Part shown: positions 36,426 through 44,290 of the stretch, one piece after another
Position numbering within the stretch: position 1 is the stretch's first letter
Layout: each line of letters opens with the position of its first letter
Assembly: GCF_016907355.1 (NCBI RefSeq)
Contig: NZ_JAFBBW010000001.1
Location: 1,860,001-1,924,000 of the forward strand
Length of the DNA: 64,000 bases
Source of the DNA: Agromyces aurantiacus
GTDB lineage: Bacteria > Actinomycetota > Actinomycetes > Actinomycetales > Microbacteriaceae
Direction: 5' to 3'
Notes under the pieces: generated by a model
What the model was told of the DNA's origin: nothing
The model's input: the letters and a program-made list of their open reading frames with translations, nothing else
The model's database searches: none
Position numbers and translations under genes: made by a program

Positions 36426-36977
36426 ATGCTCGGCGAACACCACTACGCGATCGAGGTCGAATGGCAGGGCGACCGGGGCACGGGGACCTCCTCGTACCGG
36501 GCCTACGGGCGCGGGCACGCGGTGCGCGCCGAGGGCAAGCTGCACGAGATCGCCGGCTCGAGCGACCGGGCGTTCCACGGCGACCGCGAGCGGTGGAATC
36601 CCGAGGAACTCCTGCTCGCCGCGCTGAGCGAGTGCCACATGCTCTCCTACCTCCACGTCGCGACGCTGCACGGCGTGGTGGTCGTCGAGTACAGGGATGC
36701 GGCGACCGCGCGCATGCTCGAGGACGGCCGCGGCGGCGGGCGGCTCGTCGAGGCCGTGCTGCGTCCGCGGGTCACGGTCGCCGATGCGTCGATGCGCGAG
36801 CTCGCGGCCTCGCTGCACCACGAGGCGTCCGAGAAGTGCTTCATCGCGGCATCCGTGAACTTCCCGGTGCGCCACGAACCGGTCGCGCTCGTGCGCGGCG
36901 AGGCGGTTCAGCTCGCCGGCAGCGCGGCCGAGGCGGGGCCGTCGGGCACGGGCGGCGCGGCCGGCGGGCACGGGTAG
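36426..36977 (+). CDS. OsmC family protein
   Basis: A 183-residue member of the OsmC/Ohr superfamily of thiol-dependent peroxide-detoxifying proteins. The conserved Cys pair is present: LSECHMLSYLH at about 78 and EKCFIAASVNFPV at about 138, with Glu in NPEELLLAALSE. It starts at ATG 36426 behind a gagggaaggaa site. The C-terminal 25 residues (Gly/Ala-rich, GTGGAAGGHG) lie outside the conserved fold and are encoded by DNA that overlaps, on the other strand, the end of the next gene by 70 bases. Confidence 0.88.
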   Translation: MLGEHHYAIEVEWQGDRGTGTSSYRAYGRGHAVRAEGKLHEIAGSSDRAFHGDRERWNPEELLLAALSECHMLSYLHVATLHGVVVVEYRDAATARMLEDGRGGGRLVEAVLRPRVTVADASMRELAASLHHEASEKCFIAASVNFPVRHEPVALVRGEAVQLAGSAAEAGPSGTGGAAGGHG

Positions 36978-37831
36978 CCGCCGACGAGCCGCGAGCACGG
37001 CGGGAAGTACGCCGGCAGCCGCTCGTCCTGCGGATCGCCGAACCACCGGTGCCAGAGCCGCCAGAAGTTGAGGTTGCCGTAGGCGGAGCAGTCGTCGCCG
37101 CCCGAGGGGTCGGCGAGCACGGCCGCGTTGGGCTGGTAGGGCGTGTAGTTGTAGAGGTTCGCCGTGGCCTGGTTGCGGATGCGCACGGTCGTGGCCCCGC
37201 ACGCGGCCTCGGGGTTGAACGGCACGTCGATGCGGCCGACCTGGAACCGCCGGTCGGGCTCGGCGGTGTACTGCCGGAACTGCCATCCGGCCCGGTAGAC
37301 CTGGTTGAAGAAGCCGAAGTACTGCGCGTCGCAGTCGGCCGTGTCGGGGCAGCCGTACCCGGTGGCGCGCTCGTAGCCGCGCGCGCTCGGCCGGGTCAGC
37401 AGCGACTGCTCCTTCTGCAGGAGCACGAGGAACGTGCGCGGGCTGATCCCGCACGCGTCGGCCACCTCGGCGATGATGCGGCTCGCGGGCAGGTCGCGGC
37501 CGCCCTCGACGGCGTCGCAATGGCGTGGGCCGACCGCCGGCACGTCCGGGACGTCCTCGACGTACTCGTCGAGGCACGGGACGTCGTCGACCGGGCGGCA
37601 CTCGCGCGATCCGAGGAACTCCTGGATCTCGGTCTCGGTCATCGCCGCGGCGTCGTAGAACGCGTCATCGCTGACGATGAAGCCCGGATCGAACCGATCG
37701 GTCGAGGGGATCCGGCGGTCGCCGGGCGAGGCGTCGCCGCGCTCGAAGTCGGCCGGACCGCTGCACGCCGTCACGGCGAGTGCCGCGAACGCCGCGAGTG
37801 CGGCCATCCAGGTGCGCGCCGTCGTCCCCAT
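36908..37831 (-). CDS. Secreted lipoprotein of unknown function, possibly lysozyme-like
   Basis: A 307-residue protein with a lipoprotein signal peptide (LAVTAC, Cys23). The mature domain at about 110-285 carries LLQKEQSLLT, TGYGCPDTADCDAQYFGFF, VYRAGWQFRQYT, IRNQATANLYNYTPYQPN and NFWRLWHRWFG. I recognise this block from other actinobacterial secreted proteins without assigned function; the Glu in QKEQS and the six or so Cys suggest a disulfide-stabilised wall-active domain, which is inference. The C-terminus is Pro/Ala-rich. It has a TATCCT box seven bases upstream of the ATG and overlaps osmC at its 3' end. Confidence 0.75.
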   Translation of the reverse strand: MGTTARTWMAALAAFAALAVTACSGPADFERGDASPGDRRIPSTDRFDPGFIVSDDAFYDAAAMTETEIQEFLGSRECRPVDDVPCLDEYVEDVPDVPAVGPRHCDAVEGGRDLPASRIIAEVADACGISPRTFLVLLQKEQSLLTRPSARGYERATGYGCPDTADCDAQYFGFFNQVYRAGWQFRQYTAEPDRRFQVGRIDVPFNPEAACGATTVRIRNQATANLYNYTPYQPNAAVLADPSGGDDCSAYGNLNFWRLWHRWFGDPQDERLPAYFPPCSRLVGGYPCPPAAPPVPDGPASAALPAS

Positions 37832-37838
37832 CGGGCCG

Positions 37839-37844
37839 AGGATA
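37839..37844 (-). promoter_or_regulatory. -10 box of a likely leaderless lipoprotein gene
   Basis: On the minus strand TATCCT is followed by seven bases and the ATG at 37831. Confidence 0.5.
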
Positions 37845-37872
37845 GCGGCATCGCGTGGTCCGCGGCTGGGAA

Positions 37873-38634
37873 TCAGACGCGCTCGCGCGGCACGACCCGG
37901 TCGGCGAGCTTCGCGAGCGTGCCCTGCGGGGGCACCTCGTTGTACGCGTTCGCGAGCTCCTGCCCCGACAGGGCGTGGATCGCGGCCATGATCTCGTCGG
38001 TCGCGGCCCGGCGCGCGCGACCCGACTCGGGTCCGCCGTGCCGGCTGACGTCGATGGGCGTGCCGAAGCGCACGGTCACCGGGCGCACGCGGGGGAGCTT
38101 GGCGCCCACCGGCTGGATCTCCTGGGTGCCGACGAGGCCCACGGGCACGACGAGCGCGCCCGTGGTGAGCGCCAGCCAGGCGACGCCGGTGCGGCCCTTG
38201 TAGAGGCGCCCGTCGAGCGAGCGCGTGCCCTCGGGGTAGAGGGCGAAGGCGCTGCCGGCCTCGAGGATCCGCCGGCCCTGGTCGAGCGCGGCCTGGGCTG
38301 CCGCCCCGGCACCGCGCTCGACCCCGACCGCGCCGATCGCGGTGAAGAACGTGCGCGAGAACCAGCCGGAGAGGCCCGTGCCGGTGAAGTAGTGCGACTT
38401 GGCGAGGAACTGCACGGGCCGCGGCGCCGCGAGCGGGATCACGATGCTGTCGACGAACGACAGGTGGTTCGACGCGAGGATGACGGCACCGTGGCGGGGC
38501 ACGTTCTCGGCCCCGGTGATCGTCGGCCGGTAGATCATCCGGACGAGCGGTCGCAGGATGCCGCGGACCAGGCCGTAGACCGGACCGGGCTTCGACGGCG
38601 GGGCGGGCACGGCGTCGGCCTCGATCTCACTCAC
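37873..38634 (-). CDS. 1-acyl-sn-glycerol-3-phosphate acyltransferase (PlsC family)
   Basis: Membrane-associated acyltransferase of phospholipid synthesis, 253 residues. The catalytic HX4D motif is NHLSFVD at about 55, the substrate-binding block FALYPEGTRS at about 130, and VPVGLVGTQEIQP follows. No strong transmembrane helix is present, which fits an interfacial enzyme. The start is GTG 38634, six bases after a TAGCGT box, hence probably leaderless. It is monocistronic and divergent from the PPTase-like gene. Other PlsC-fold acyltransferases (for lipoteichoic or glycolipid acylation) cannot be excluded. Confidence 0.9.
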   Translation of the reverse strand: MSEIEADAVPAPPSKPGPVYGLVRGILRPLVRMIYRPTITGAENVPRHGAVILASNHLSFVDSIVIPLAAPRPVQFLAKSHYFTGTGLSGWFSRTFFTAIGAVGVERGAGAAAQAALDQGRRILEAGSAFALYPEGTRSLDGRLYKGRTGVAWLALTTGALVVPVGLVGTQEIQPVGAKLPRVRPVTVRFGTPIDVSRHGGPESGRARRAATDEIMAAIHALSGQELANAYNEVPPQGTLAKLADRVVPRERV

Positions 38635-38640
38635 CCTCCG

Positions 38641-38646
38641 ACGCTA
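38641..38646 (-). promoter_or_regulatory. -10 box of a likely leaderless acyltransferase gene
   Basis: On the minus strand TAGCGT is followed by six bases (cggagg) and the GTG at 38634. The cggagg could alternatively serve as a weak ribosome site. Confidence 0.5.
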
Positions 38647-38722
38647 CGTCACGCGGTATGCGCGAGGCGGAATATTGCACCCTGCGCAGGGGACGGCGCC
38701 GGAGGTGCGCCATCATGGGCGC

Positions 38723-39364
38723 ATGGAACTCACCGCCGGCGACGTCATCGAGCTCGGCGACACCGGCGTGCGCGTCGTCGCCGTGGTCGCCGGACGACGC
38801 TCGCCCGGCGTCGAGGCGGTCCTCCGGGCCCATCTGGCGGCGACGGCGGGCGTGCCGGCCGACGACGTCGAGCTCGACCACGCCTGCGCGGAGTGCGGGG
38901 CGAGGCACGGCAGCCCCACGGTCCGGTACCCCACGACCCCGTCGGGCGGGCGCTGGTTCGCCGACGCGGCGGTCGGCGGCGGGGTGGTGGTCGCCGCGGT
39001 GGGCACGCGCCGTCCGCTCGGCGTCGGGGTCGAGCCGGCCCTCCCGGATGTCGCGCCGATCGTCGACGAGGTCGCCCTGCACCCGGAGGAACGGCAGCGG
39101 CTCGAGGCGCTCGACGCGGCGGCCCGGCCGCTCGTGCGGGCCGCGCTGTGGGCGCGCAAGGCCGCGCTGCTGCGCGCCCTCGGTCACACGGGCGTGATCG
39201 AGCCGTCGCGCATCGCCGTGAGCCTGCCCGGCGAGGACGACGGCGTCGGCCGGATCGTGCGCACGGTCCCGGAGTTCGGCTCGCGCTGGGACGAGGTGCG
39301 CATCCACGACGTGCCGGTGCCCGGTCGGCTCGCCGCGTCGGTGGCCATGCTGCCACGCCCCTGA
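38723..39364 (+). CDS. 4'-phosphopantetheinyl transferase superfamily-like protein, degenerate
   Basis: A 213-residue protein resembling Sfp/EntD transferases. The block CAECGARHGSPTV at about 55 matches the CxxCGxxHGxP entry of the family, LGVGVEPA at about 97 corresponds to GVDxE, and LWARKAALLRALGH at about 143 to the WxxKEAxxKxxG helix. The first metal-ligand Asp is Gly, and the Glu of KEA is Ala; only one acidic ligand remains. Activity is therefore doubtful. ATG 38723 is chosen; CATCAT six bases upstream is a near -10 box. It is 32 bases before dxr. Confidence 0.7.
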   Translation: MELTAGDVIELGDTGVRVVAVVAGRRSPGVEAVLRAHLAATAGVPADDVELDHACAECGARHGSPTVRYPTTPSGGRWFADAAVGGGVVVAAVGTRRPLGVGVEPALPDVAPIVDEVALHPEERQRLEALDAAARPLVRAALWARKAALLRALGHTGVIEPSRIAVSLPGEDDGVGRIVRTVPEFGSRWDEVRIHDVPVPGRLAASVAMLPRP

Positions 39365-39384
39365 CCAGCGCGCGGCCCGCGCCC

Positions 39385-39390
39385 TAGAGT
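39385..39390 (+). promoter_or_regulatory. -10 box of a likely leaderless dxr transcript
   Basis: TAGAGT, six bases (ggtcgg), then the GTG of dxr. Confidence 0.6.
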
Positions 39391-39396
39391 GGTCGG

Positions 39397-40482
39397 GTGC
39401 GCAGCGTCATCATCCTCGGGTCCACGGGTTCCATCGGCACGCAGGCGCTCGACGTCATCCGCGCGAACCCGCACCGCTTCGACGTGGTCGGGCTCGCGGT
39501 CGGCTCGAACCGGGCCGAGCTCGAGGCGCAGGCCGCCGAGTTCGGCGTCGAGCACACCGCGGTGGGCATCGACGAGGCCGTCCAGCTCGTCCGGAGCGTC
39601 CAGGCCGACGTGGTCCTGAACGGCATCACCGGCTCGGTCGGCCTCGGACCGACGATCGCGACGCTCGAGCGCGGCATGACGCTCGCCCTCGCCAACAAGG
39701 AGTCGCTCATCGTCGGCGGTGATCTCGTCACCCGGCTCGCCGCCCCGGGCCAGATCGCGCCGGTCGACTCGGAGCACTCGGCGATCGCGCAGGCGCTCCG
39801 CTCGGGCACGCACGAGGAGGTGCGCCGGCTCGTGCTCACCGCCTCCGGGGGGCCGTTCCGCGGCCGCACGCGCGAGCAGCTCGTCGACGTGACGCCGGCC
39901 GACGCGCTCGCGCACCCGACCTGGGACATGGGGCTGGTCGTCACGACCAACTCGGCGACGCTCGTGAACAAGGGACTCGAGGTGATCGAGGCGCACCTGC
40001 TCTTCGACGTGGACTACGACCGCATCGACGTGGTCGTGCATCCGCAGTCGATCGTGCACTCGATGGTGGAGTTCGTCGACGGGTCGACGATCGCGCAGGC
40101 CTCGCCGCCCGACATGCGGCTGCCCATCTCGCTCGGGCTCGACTGGCCGCACCGCGTCGCCGCGGTCGGCACCCCGCTCGACTGGACCCGGGCGCAGCAG
40201 TGGACCTTCGAGCCCCTCGACGAGCAGGCCTTCCCCGCGGTGCGCCTGGCCAAGCAGGTCGGGCGCGCCGGAGGGGAGTACCCCGCCGTGTTCAACGCCG
40301 CGAACGAGCAGGCGGTCGCCGCGTTCCACGCCGGCCGGATCGGCTTCACCGACATCGTCGACACGGTCCGGGCGGTCGTGGAGGCGCACGAGGCGGGGCC
40401 GGGCCCCCTCACGGTCGACTCGCTCGCCGAGGCCGAGCGGTCGGCGCGTCGAGCCGCCGACCTGCGCATCGCGGCGCGCTGA
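39397..40482 (+). CDS. dxr: 1-deoxy-D-xylulose 5-phosphate reductoisomerase
   Basis: Second enzyme of the non-mevalonate isoprenoid pathway, NADPH-dependent and cytoplasmic. It has 361 residues. The NADPH-binding start [14 protein letters not shown], the [12 protein letters not shown] block at about 105, metal and substrate residues in DSEHSAI at about 125 and ASGGPFRGR at about 149, and [20 protein letters not shown] are all in place. GTG 39397 begins the fold directly. The next gene is the RseP/Rip1 protease, a conserved actinobacterial pair; ispG of the same pathway lies 20 kb further on. Confidence 0.97.
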   Translation: MRSVIILGSTGSIGTQALDVIRANPHRFDVVGLAVGSNRAELEAQAAEFGVEHTAVGIDEAVQLVRSVQADVVLNGITGSVGLGPTIATLERGMTLALANKESLIVGGDLVTRLAAPGQIAPVDSEHSAIAQALRSGTHEEVRRLVLTASGGPFRGRTREQLVDVTPADALAHPTWDMGLVVTTNSATLVNKGLEVIEAHLLFDVDYDRIDVVVHPQSIVHSMVEFVDGSTIAQASPPDMRLPISLGLDWPHRVAAVGTPLDWTRAQQWTFEPLDEQAFPAVRLAKQVGRAGGEYPAVFNAANEQAVAAFHAGRIGFTDIVDTVRAVVEAHEAGPGPLTVDSLAEAERSARRAADLRIAAR

Positions 40483-40546
40483 CGGTCGGCGCGCGCCGCG
40501 GCATCCGCTCACAGCGCGCGGCCAGCGCGCACCAAGGGATCGCCCC

Positions 40547-40552
40547 TACGAT
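40547..40552 (+). promoter_or_regulatory. -10 box of a likely leaderless site-2 protease transcript
   Basis: TACGAT, six bases (gacggg), then the GTG start of the protease gene. Confidence 0.55.
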
Positions 40553-40558
40553 GACGGG

Positions 40559-41884
40559 GTGGATTCCGTGCTCGCATTCGTGATCGGCGTCGCCATCATC
40601 GTCGTCGGCCTCGCCGTCTCGATCGGCCTGCACGAGATCGGGCACCTCGTGCCCGCGAAGCTCTTCGGCGTCAAGGTGACCCAGTACATGATCGGCTTCG
40701 GGCCGACGATCTGGTCGCGGCGCAAGGGCGAGACCGAGTACGGGGTCAAGGCGATCCCGCTCGGCGGGTACATCGCCATGATCGGCATGTTCCCGCCCGG
40801 CAGGGGCGGTGCGGCCAAGGAGGACAGCACGGGCTTCTTCCGCTCGCTCGTGCAGGATGCGCGCGACTCGAGCGCCGAGTCGATCCAGCCCGGCGACGAG
40901 CCGCGCGCGTTCTACCGCCTGCCGGTCTGGAAGCGCATCGTCGTGATGTTCGGCGGACCGTTCATGAACCTCCTCCTCGCGATCGTGCTGTTCGGCATCC
41001 TGCTGATGGGCTTCGGCGTGTCGCAGCCGTCGACGACGATCGGCTCGGTCTCGGAGTGCGCCCTGCCCGCGACGAGCACGCGCCAGACGTGCGAGCCCGG
41101 GGACCCGGCGGCGCCCGGCGCCCAGGCAGGGCTGCAGCCGGGGGACACGATCGTGTCCGTCGCCGGCGAGCCGATCGACTCGTGGACCGAGTCGACCGCC
41201 ATCATCCGCGACCACCCCGGCGAGCAGATCGAGATGGTCGTGCTTCGTGACGGGAAGCGCGTCGCGATCGCGGTGACGCCGCTGCTGAGCGAGCGCTACG
41301 AGACCGACGCGCAGGGCCAGGTGGTCACGGACGGCTCGGGCGACCCGGTCACGGTGCAGGCGGGCTTCGTCGGCATCGGGCCGGCCTCCGAGACCGTCCG
41401 CCAGCCGGTCACCGCCGTGCTGCCGATGGTCGGCGAGAACGTCCAGGCGGTCGCGGGGATCATCGTGAACCTCCCGCAGCGCATCGTGGATGTCGCGAAC
41501 GCCGCCTTCGGGCCCGAGGAGCGCGACCCGAACGGGCCGATCTCGGTCGTCGGCGTGGGCCGGGTCGCGGGCGAGATCGCGAGCCTCGACGAGGTGCCGG
41601 TCGCCTCGAAGGCGGCCGGGCTCGTGGGCATCCTCGCGTCGCTGAACATCGCGCTGTTCGTGTTCAACCTCGTCCCGCTCCTGCCGCTCGACGGCGGGCA
41701 CATCGCGGGTGCGCTCTGGGAGGCGATCCGACGCGGGTGGGCCAGGCTGCGGCGCAAGCCCGATCCCGGACCCGTCGACCTGGCCAAGCTCATGCCGCTC
41801 ACCTTCGGCGTGGTCGTCGTGCTCGGCGCGATGAGCGCCCTCCTCATCTACGCCGACATCGTCAAGCCGGTCAGCCTCTTCTGA
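40559..41884 (+). CDS. Site-2 intramembrane zinc metalloprotease (RseP/Rip1 family)
   Basis: Membrane protease that cuts anti-sigma factors and other membrane proteins within the bilayer. It has 441 residues. The zinc motif HEIGH is at 25-29 in the first helix; a PDZ domain covers about 170-245 (GAQAGLQPGDTIVSVAGEPI), and the second zinc site NLVPLLPLDGGH lies at about 375. A long insertion at 80-120 is hydrophilic. The start is GTG 40559; the ATG eight bases upstream is in another frame. It follows dxr as in mycobacteria. No anti-sigma factor substrate is encoded nearby. Confidence 0.95.
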   Translation: MDSVLAFVIGVAIIVVGLAVSIGLHEIGHLVPAKLFGVKVTQYMIGFGPTIWSRRKGETEYGVKAIPLGGYIAMIGMFPPGRGGAAKEDSTGFFRSLVQDARDSSAESIQPGDEPRAFYRLPVWKRIVVMFGGPFMNLLLAIVLFGILLMGFGVSQPSTTIGSVSECALPATSTRQTCEPGDPAAPGAQAGLQPGDTIVSVAGEPIDSWTESTAIIRDHPGEQIEMVVLRDGKRVAIAVTPLLSERYETDAQGQVVTDGSGDPVTVQAGFVGIGPASETVRQPVTAVLPMVGENVQAVAGIIVNLPQRIVDVANAAFGPEERDPNGPISVVGVGRVAGEIASLDEVPVASKAAGLVGILASLNIALFVFNLVPLLPLDGGHIAGALWEAIRRGWARLRRKPDPGPVDLAKLMPLTFGVVVVLGAMSALLIYADIVKPVSLF

Positions 41885-41893
41885 CCGGGCCGT

Positions 41894-41911
41894 GTACTCC
41901 CTCGGGAGTAC
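41894..41911. promoter_or_regulatory. Perfect dyad GTACTCC-N4-GGAGTAC upstream of the sensor kinase
   Basis: A 7-4-7 perfect inverted repeat whose centre lies about 54 bases upstream of the -10 box of the histidine kinase gene. A near copy lies after the response-regulator gene. It is a probable binding site for the LuxR-type regulator encoded here, placed as for an activator. Confidence 0.65.
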
Positions 41912-41956
41912 GCCGCGCCGCTCCCCGCGGCCGATCCGCCCCGCGCCTCGCGGCGC

Positions 41957-41962
41957 TAGCAT
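41957..41962 (+). promoter_or_regulatory. -10 box of a likely leaderless sensor-kinase transcript
   Basis: TAGCAT, six bases (cagggg), then the ATG at 41969. Confidence 0.55.
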
Positions 41963-41968
41963 CAGGGG

Positions 41969-43135
41969 ATGCCCGCGCCTCCGTGGGACGGATCGTCCCA
42001 CTGGGACGGACGACCCGAGCGATTCCGGCCCTCGCCGACCTTCACGCTCGTCGCGCCCGTCGTCGTGAGCCTGCTGGTGCAGGTTCCGGCCGCGATCGGC
42101 ATCGCCGCGTGGCAGCACGCCGGGTGGTCCGCCGGGTTCGCGCAGGTCGCGCTGGCTGCCGCAGGTGCGCTGGCGCTGCTCGCCTCGCGGCGCGCGCCGG
42201 GCCCGACGGTCGCCGTCGTCTCGGCGCTCGCGCTGCTCGACGTGCTGTTCGCGCCCGACGTGGGCCCGCCCTACGTCGCGCTCGCGTTCGCGATCGTGCT
42301 CGGGGTCGCCCGCGGCGCGCTCGCCTGGTCGGTGGTCTCGGTCGTGACGGCGTGGGTCGCCGCGCTCGCGCTCGGGGCCGCGCTGGGGCTCTCGTGGCAT
42401 CCGTTCCGCATCGCGCTCACGACGGCGCTGCTCGCGGCGTGCTTCGGCCTGGGCGCGTTCGTGCGCACCCGGCGCGAGCGGGCGGCGGCGTTCCGCGCCG
42501 AGGCGGCACGTCGTCGGCAGACCGCCGAGGAGCGCGAGCGCGTGCGCATCGCGCGCGAGCTGCACGACGTGATCGGGCACGCGCTCTCGCAGATCAACGT
42601 GCAGGCGAGCGTCGGCCTGCACCTCATGGACCGGGACCCCGATCAGGCGCGGACCGCGCTGGAGCACATCAAGTCGACCTCGAAGACCGCGCTCGAGGAG
42701 GTTCGGAGCGTGCTCGGCGTGATCCGCGGCGACGCCGAGGCGCCGCTCGCGCCGCTCGCCGAGCTCGCCGAACTGCCGCGGCTGGCGGCGGGACTCGCGA
42801 CCCCGGGCTTCGAGGTGGAGCTCATCGACCGCCTCGACGAGCCGCCCGGCCGCGCGGTGCAGTTCGCCGCCTACCGGATCGTCCAGGAGGCGCTGACCAA
42901 CGTGGTGCGGCACGCGCGTGCGACGCGCGCGGTCGTCACGGTCGAGCGGCTCGGCGACGAGCTCATGCTCACGGTCGACGACGACGGCGCCGGGATGCAG
43001 GGCGCGCCAGAGGGCAGCGGCATCCTCGGCATGCGCGAGCGCGCGGCGCTGCTCGGCGGATCGGTCGAGCTCGGCCGCTCGCCGCGCGGGGGCGCACGCG
43101 TGACCGCGCGGCTGCCGTGGGGGGCGACGGCATGA
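41969..43135 (+). CDS. Two-component sensor histidine kinase (NarL/LiaS type, HisKA_3)
   Basis: A 388-residue sensor. About five membrane helices occupy residues 20-160 with very short outer loops, so the signal is probably sensed in or at the membrane. The dimerisation domain carries the phosphorylated His in ARELHDVIGHALSQ at about 198; the ATP domain has VQEALTNVVRHA at about 305, DDDGAGM at about 340 and GILGMRERAALLGGSV at about 353. Its TGA overlaps the ATG of the response regulator. Expression is likely self-controlled through the dyad upstream. Confidence 0.94.
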   Translation: MPAPPWDGSSHWDGRPERFRPSPTFTLVAPVVVSLLVQVPAAIGIAAWQHAGWSAGFAQVALAAAGALALLASRRAPGPTVAVVSALALLDVLFAPDVGPPYVALAFAIVLGVARGALAWSVVSVVTAWVAALALGAALGLSWHPFRIALTTALLAACFGLGAFVRTRRERAAAFRAEAARRRQTAEERERVRIARELHDVIGHALSQINVQASVGLHLMDRDPDQARTALEHIKSTSKTALEEVRSVLGVIRGDAEAPLAPLAELAELPRLAAGLATPGFEVELIDRLDEPPGRAVQFAAYRIVQEALTNVVRHARATRAVVTVERLGDELMLTVDDDGAGMQGAPEGSGILGMRERAALLGGSVELGRSPRGGARVTARLPWGATA

Positions 43136-43794
43136 TCCGCGTGGCGCTCGCCGACGACCAGGTGCTGGTCCGCGCGGGCTTTCGCGCGCTGCTCGAGGCC
43201 GAGCCCGGCATCGAGGTCGTGGGCGAGGCGTCCACCGGCGAGGACCTCCTCGCGCTCGTGCGCGCGACGCCGGTCGACGTCGTGCTCATGGACATCCGGA
43301 TGCCCGGCGGCGACGGGCTCTGGGCGACCGAGCGCATCGCCGCCGACCCCGCGCTCGACGGCGTGCACGTGGTGGTCGTCACCACGTTCGAGCTCGACGA
43401 GTACGTCGCGCGCGCGGTCCGCGCGGGCGCGAGCGGGTTCCTCGTCAAGGACACGGAGCCGGCCGACCTCATCCGCGCCGTCCGGGTGGTCGCGAGCGGC
43501 GAGGCGCTGCTCTCGCCCGGGGTGACGAAGCGGCTGCTCGAGCGCATGGCGACGGGCCTTCGCGAGGCCCCCGACGCGTCGCGCCTTGCGGCGCTGACCG
43601 AACGCGAGCGCGAGGTGCTCCGGCTCGTGGGCCTCGGCCTGACCAACGACGAGATCGCCGAGCGGCTCGTGCTGAGCCCGCTGACGGCGAAGACGCACGT
43701 GTCGCGCATCATGTCGAAGCTGCACGCGCGCGATCGCGTGCAGCTCGTCGTGGTCGCCTACGAGTCCGGGCTCGTGACGCCCGGCTGGCAGTAG
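43132..43794 (+). CDS. LuxR/NarL-family response regulator
   Basis: A 220-residue regulator. Receiver domain 1-120: acidic pair in LADDQ, phospho-acceptor Asp in VLMDIRMPGGDG at about 54, Thr in VVTTFELDEY and Lys in FLVKDTEP. The DNA-binding domain at about 150-215 is a LuxR helix-turn-helix (LTEREREVLRLVGLGLTNDE; LVLSPLTAKTHVSRIMSKL). It is coupled by ATGA overlap to the sensor kinase. The GTACTCC-type dyads before the kinase and after this gene are its likely sites. Confidence 0.95.
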   Translation: MIRVALADDQVLVRAGFRALLEAEPGIEVVGEASTGEDLLALVRATPVDVVLMDIRMPGGDGLWATERIAADPALDGVHVVVVTTFELDEYVARAVRAGASGFLVKDTEPADLIRAVRVVASGEALLSPGVTKRLLERMATGLREAPDASRLAALTEREREVLRLVGLGLTNDEIAERLVLSPLTAKTHVSRIMSKLHARDRVQLVVVAYESGLVTPGWQ

Positions 43795-43805
43795 CCCGCA
43801 CCCGC

Positions 43806-43823
43806 GTGCTCCCCGCGGAGTAC
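43806..43823. promoter_or_regulatory. Dyad GTGCTCC-N4-GGAGTAC upstream of the SHOCT gene
   Basis: The same 7-4-7 layout as at 41894, with one mismatch, located 98 bases upstream of the SHOCT-protein ATG. Candidate response-regulator site making the SHOCT gene a target of the two-component system. Confidence 0.6.
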
Positions 43824-43921
43824 GCCGAGTGACGTCCCCGGGCGGATTCGGCGGAACGGCGTGGGCGCGACCATATCCATGCCGGTCCGATCCGGGGCCG
43901 CATGATCAAGGAGCGACGCAC

Positions 43922-44218
43922 ATGCTCAGCACTCTCGCCACCGCCGCGATGGCCACCCACGTGGGCCCGTGGGCCGCCGGGTGGGGATGGGCCTTCTTCC
44001 TCATCCCCGTCTTCTGGATCCTCGTCATCGGCCTGGTCGTGTTCCTCGTCACGCGCGGCCGCCGGCGCGCCTGGGCGGAGGGCGCCTACGGGCCGCCGTG
44101 GGCGCGTCCGGCCTCGGCCGAGTCGACGCTCGCCGAGCGGTTCGCCAAGGGCGACATCGACGAGACCGAGTACCGGGCGCGCCTGGAGGTCCTCCGGGCG
44201 AACCGTCCGAGCGCCTGA
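43922..44218 (+). CDS. Small SHOCT-domain membrane protein
   Basis: A 98-residue protein with one membrane helix at about 18-43 (FFLIPVFWILVIGLVVFLV), a basic patch RGRRRAW, and a C-terminal SHOCT domain (TLAERFAKGDIDETEYRARL). SHOCT domains occur at the ends of many small membrane or oligomerising proteins; the role is unknown. The ATG at 43922 follows aaggag at eight bases. It is co-directional with the two-component genes and has its own candidate operator upstream, so it is probably the system's output or a feedback component. Confidence 0.85.
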   Translation: MLSTLATAAMATHVGPWAAGWGWAFFLIPVFWILVIGLVVFLVTRGRRRAWAEGAYGPPWARPASAESTLAERFAKGDIDETEYRARLEVLRANRPSA

Positions 44219-44232
44219 CGCGACGCGGCGCA

Positions 44233-44258
44233 GGGCGGATGCCGCGGGGCATCCGCCC
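44233..44258. terminator. Bidirectional hairpin between SHOCT and ltrA genes
   Basis: An 11-base perfect stem, 44233-44243 with 44248-44258, and a GCGG loop lie between convergent stops. The stem again contains GGATGCC/GGCATCC. There is no T run. Confidence 0.75.
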
Positions 44259-44290
44259 GCCCGCGACATCCGGCCCCGTCGTGCCTGCCG

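Noticed and set aside
40551..40583. ATG at 40551 as start of the site-2 protease
   Set aside because: It is in another frame and ends at 40583. GTG 40559 gives the correct N-terminal helix with HEIGH at 25-29.
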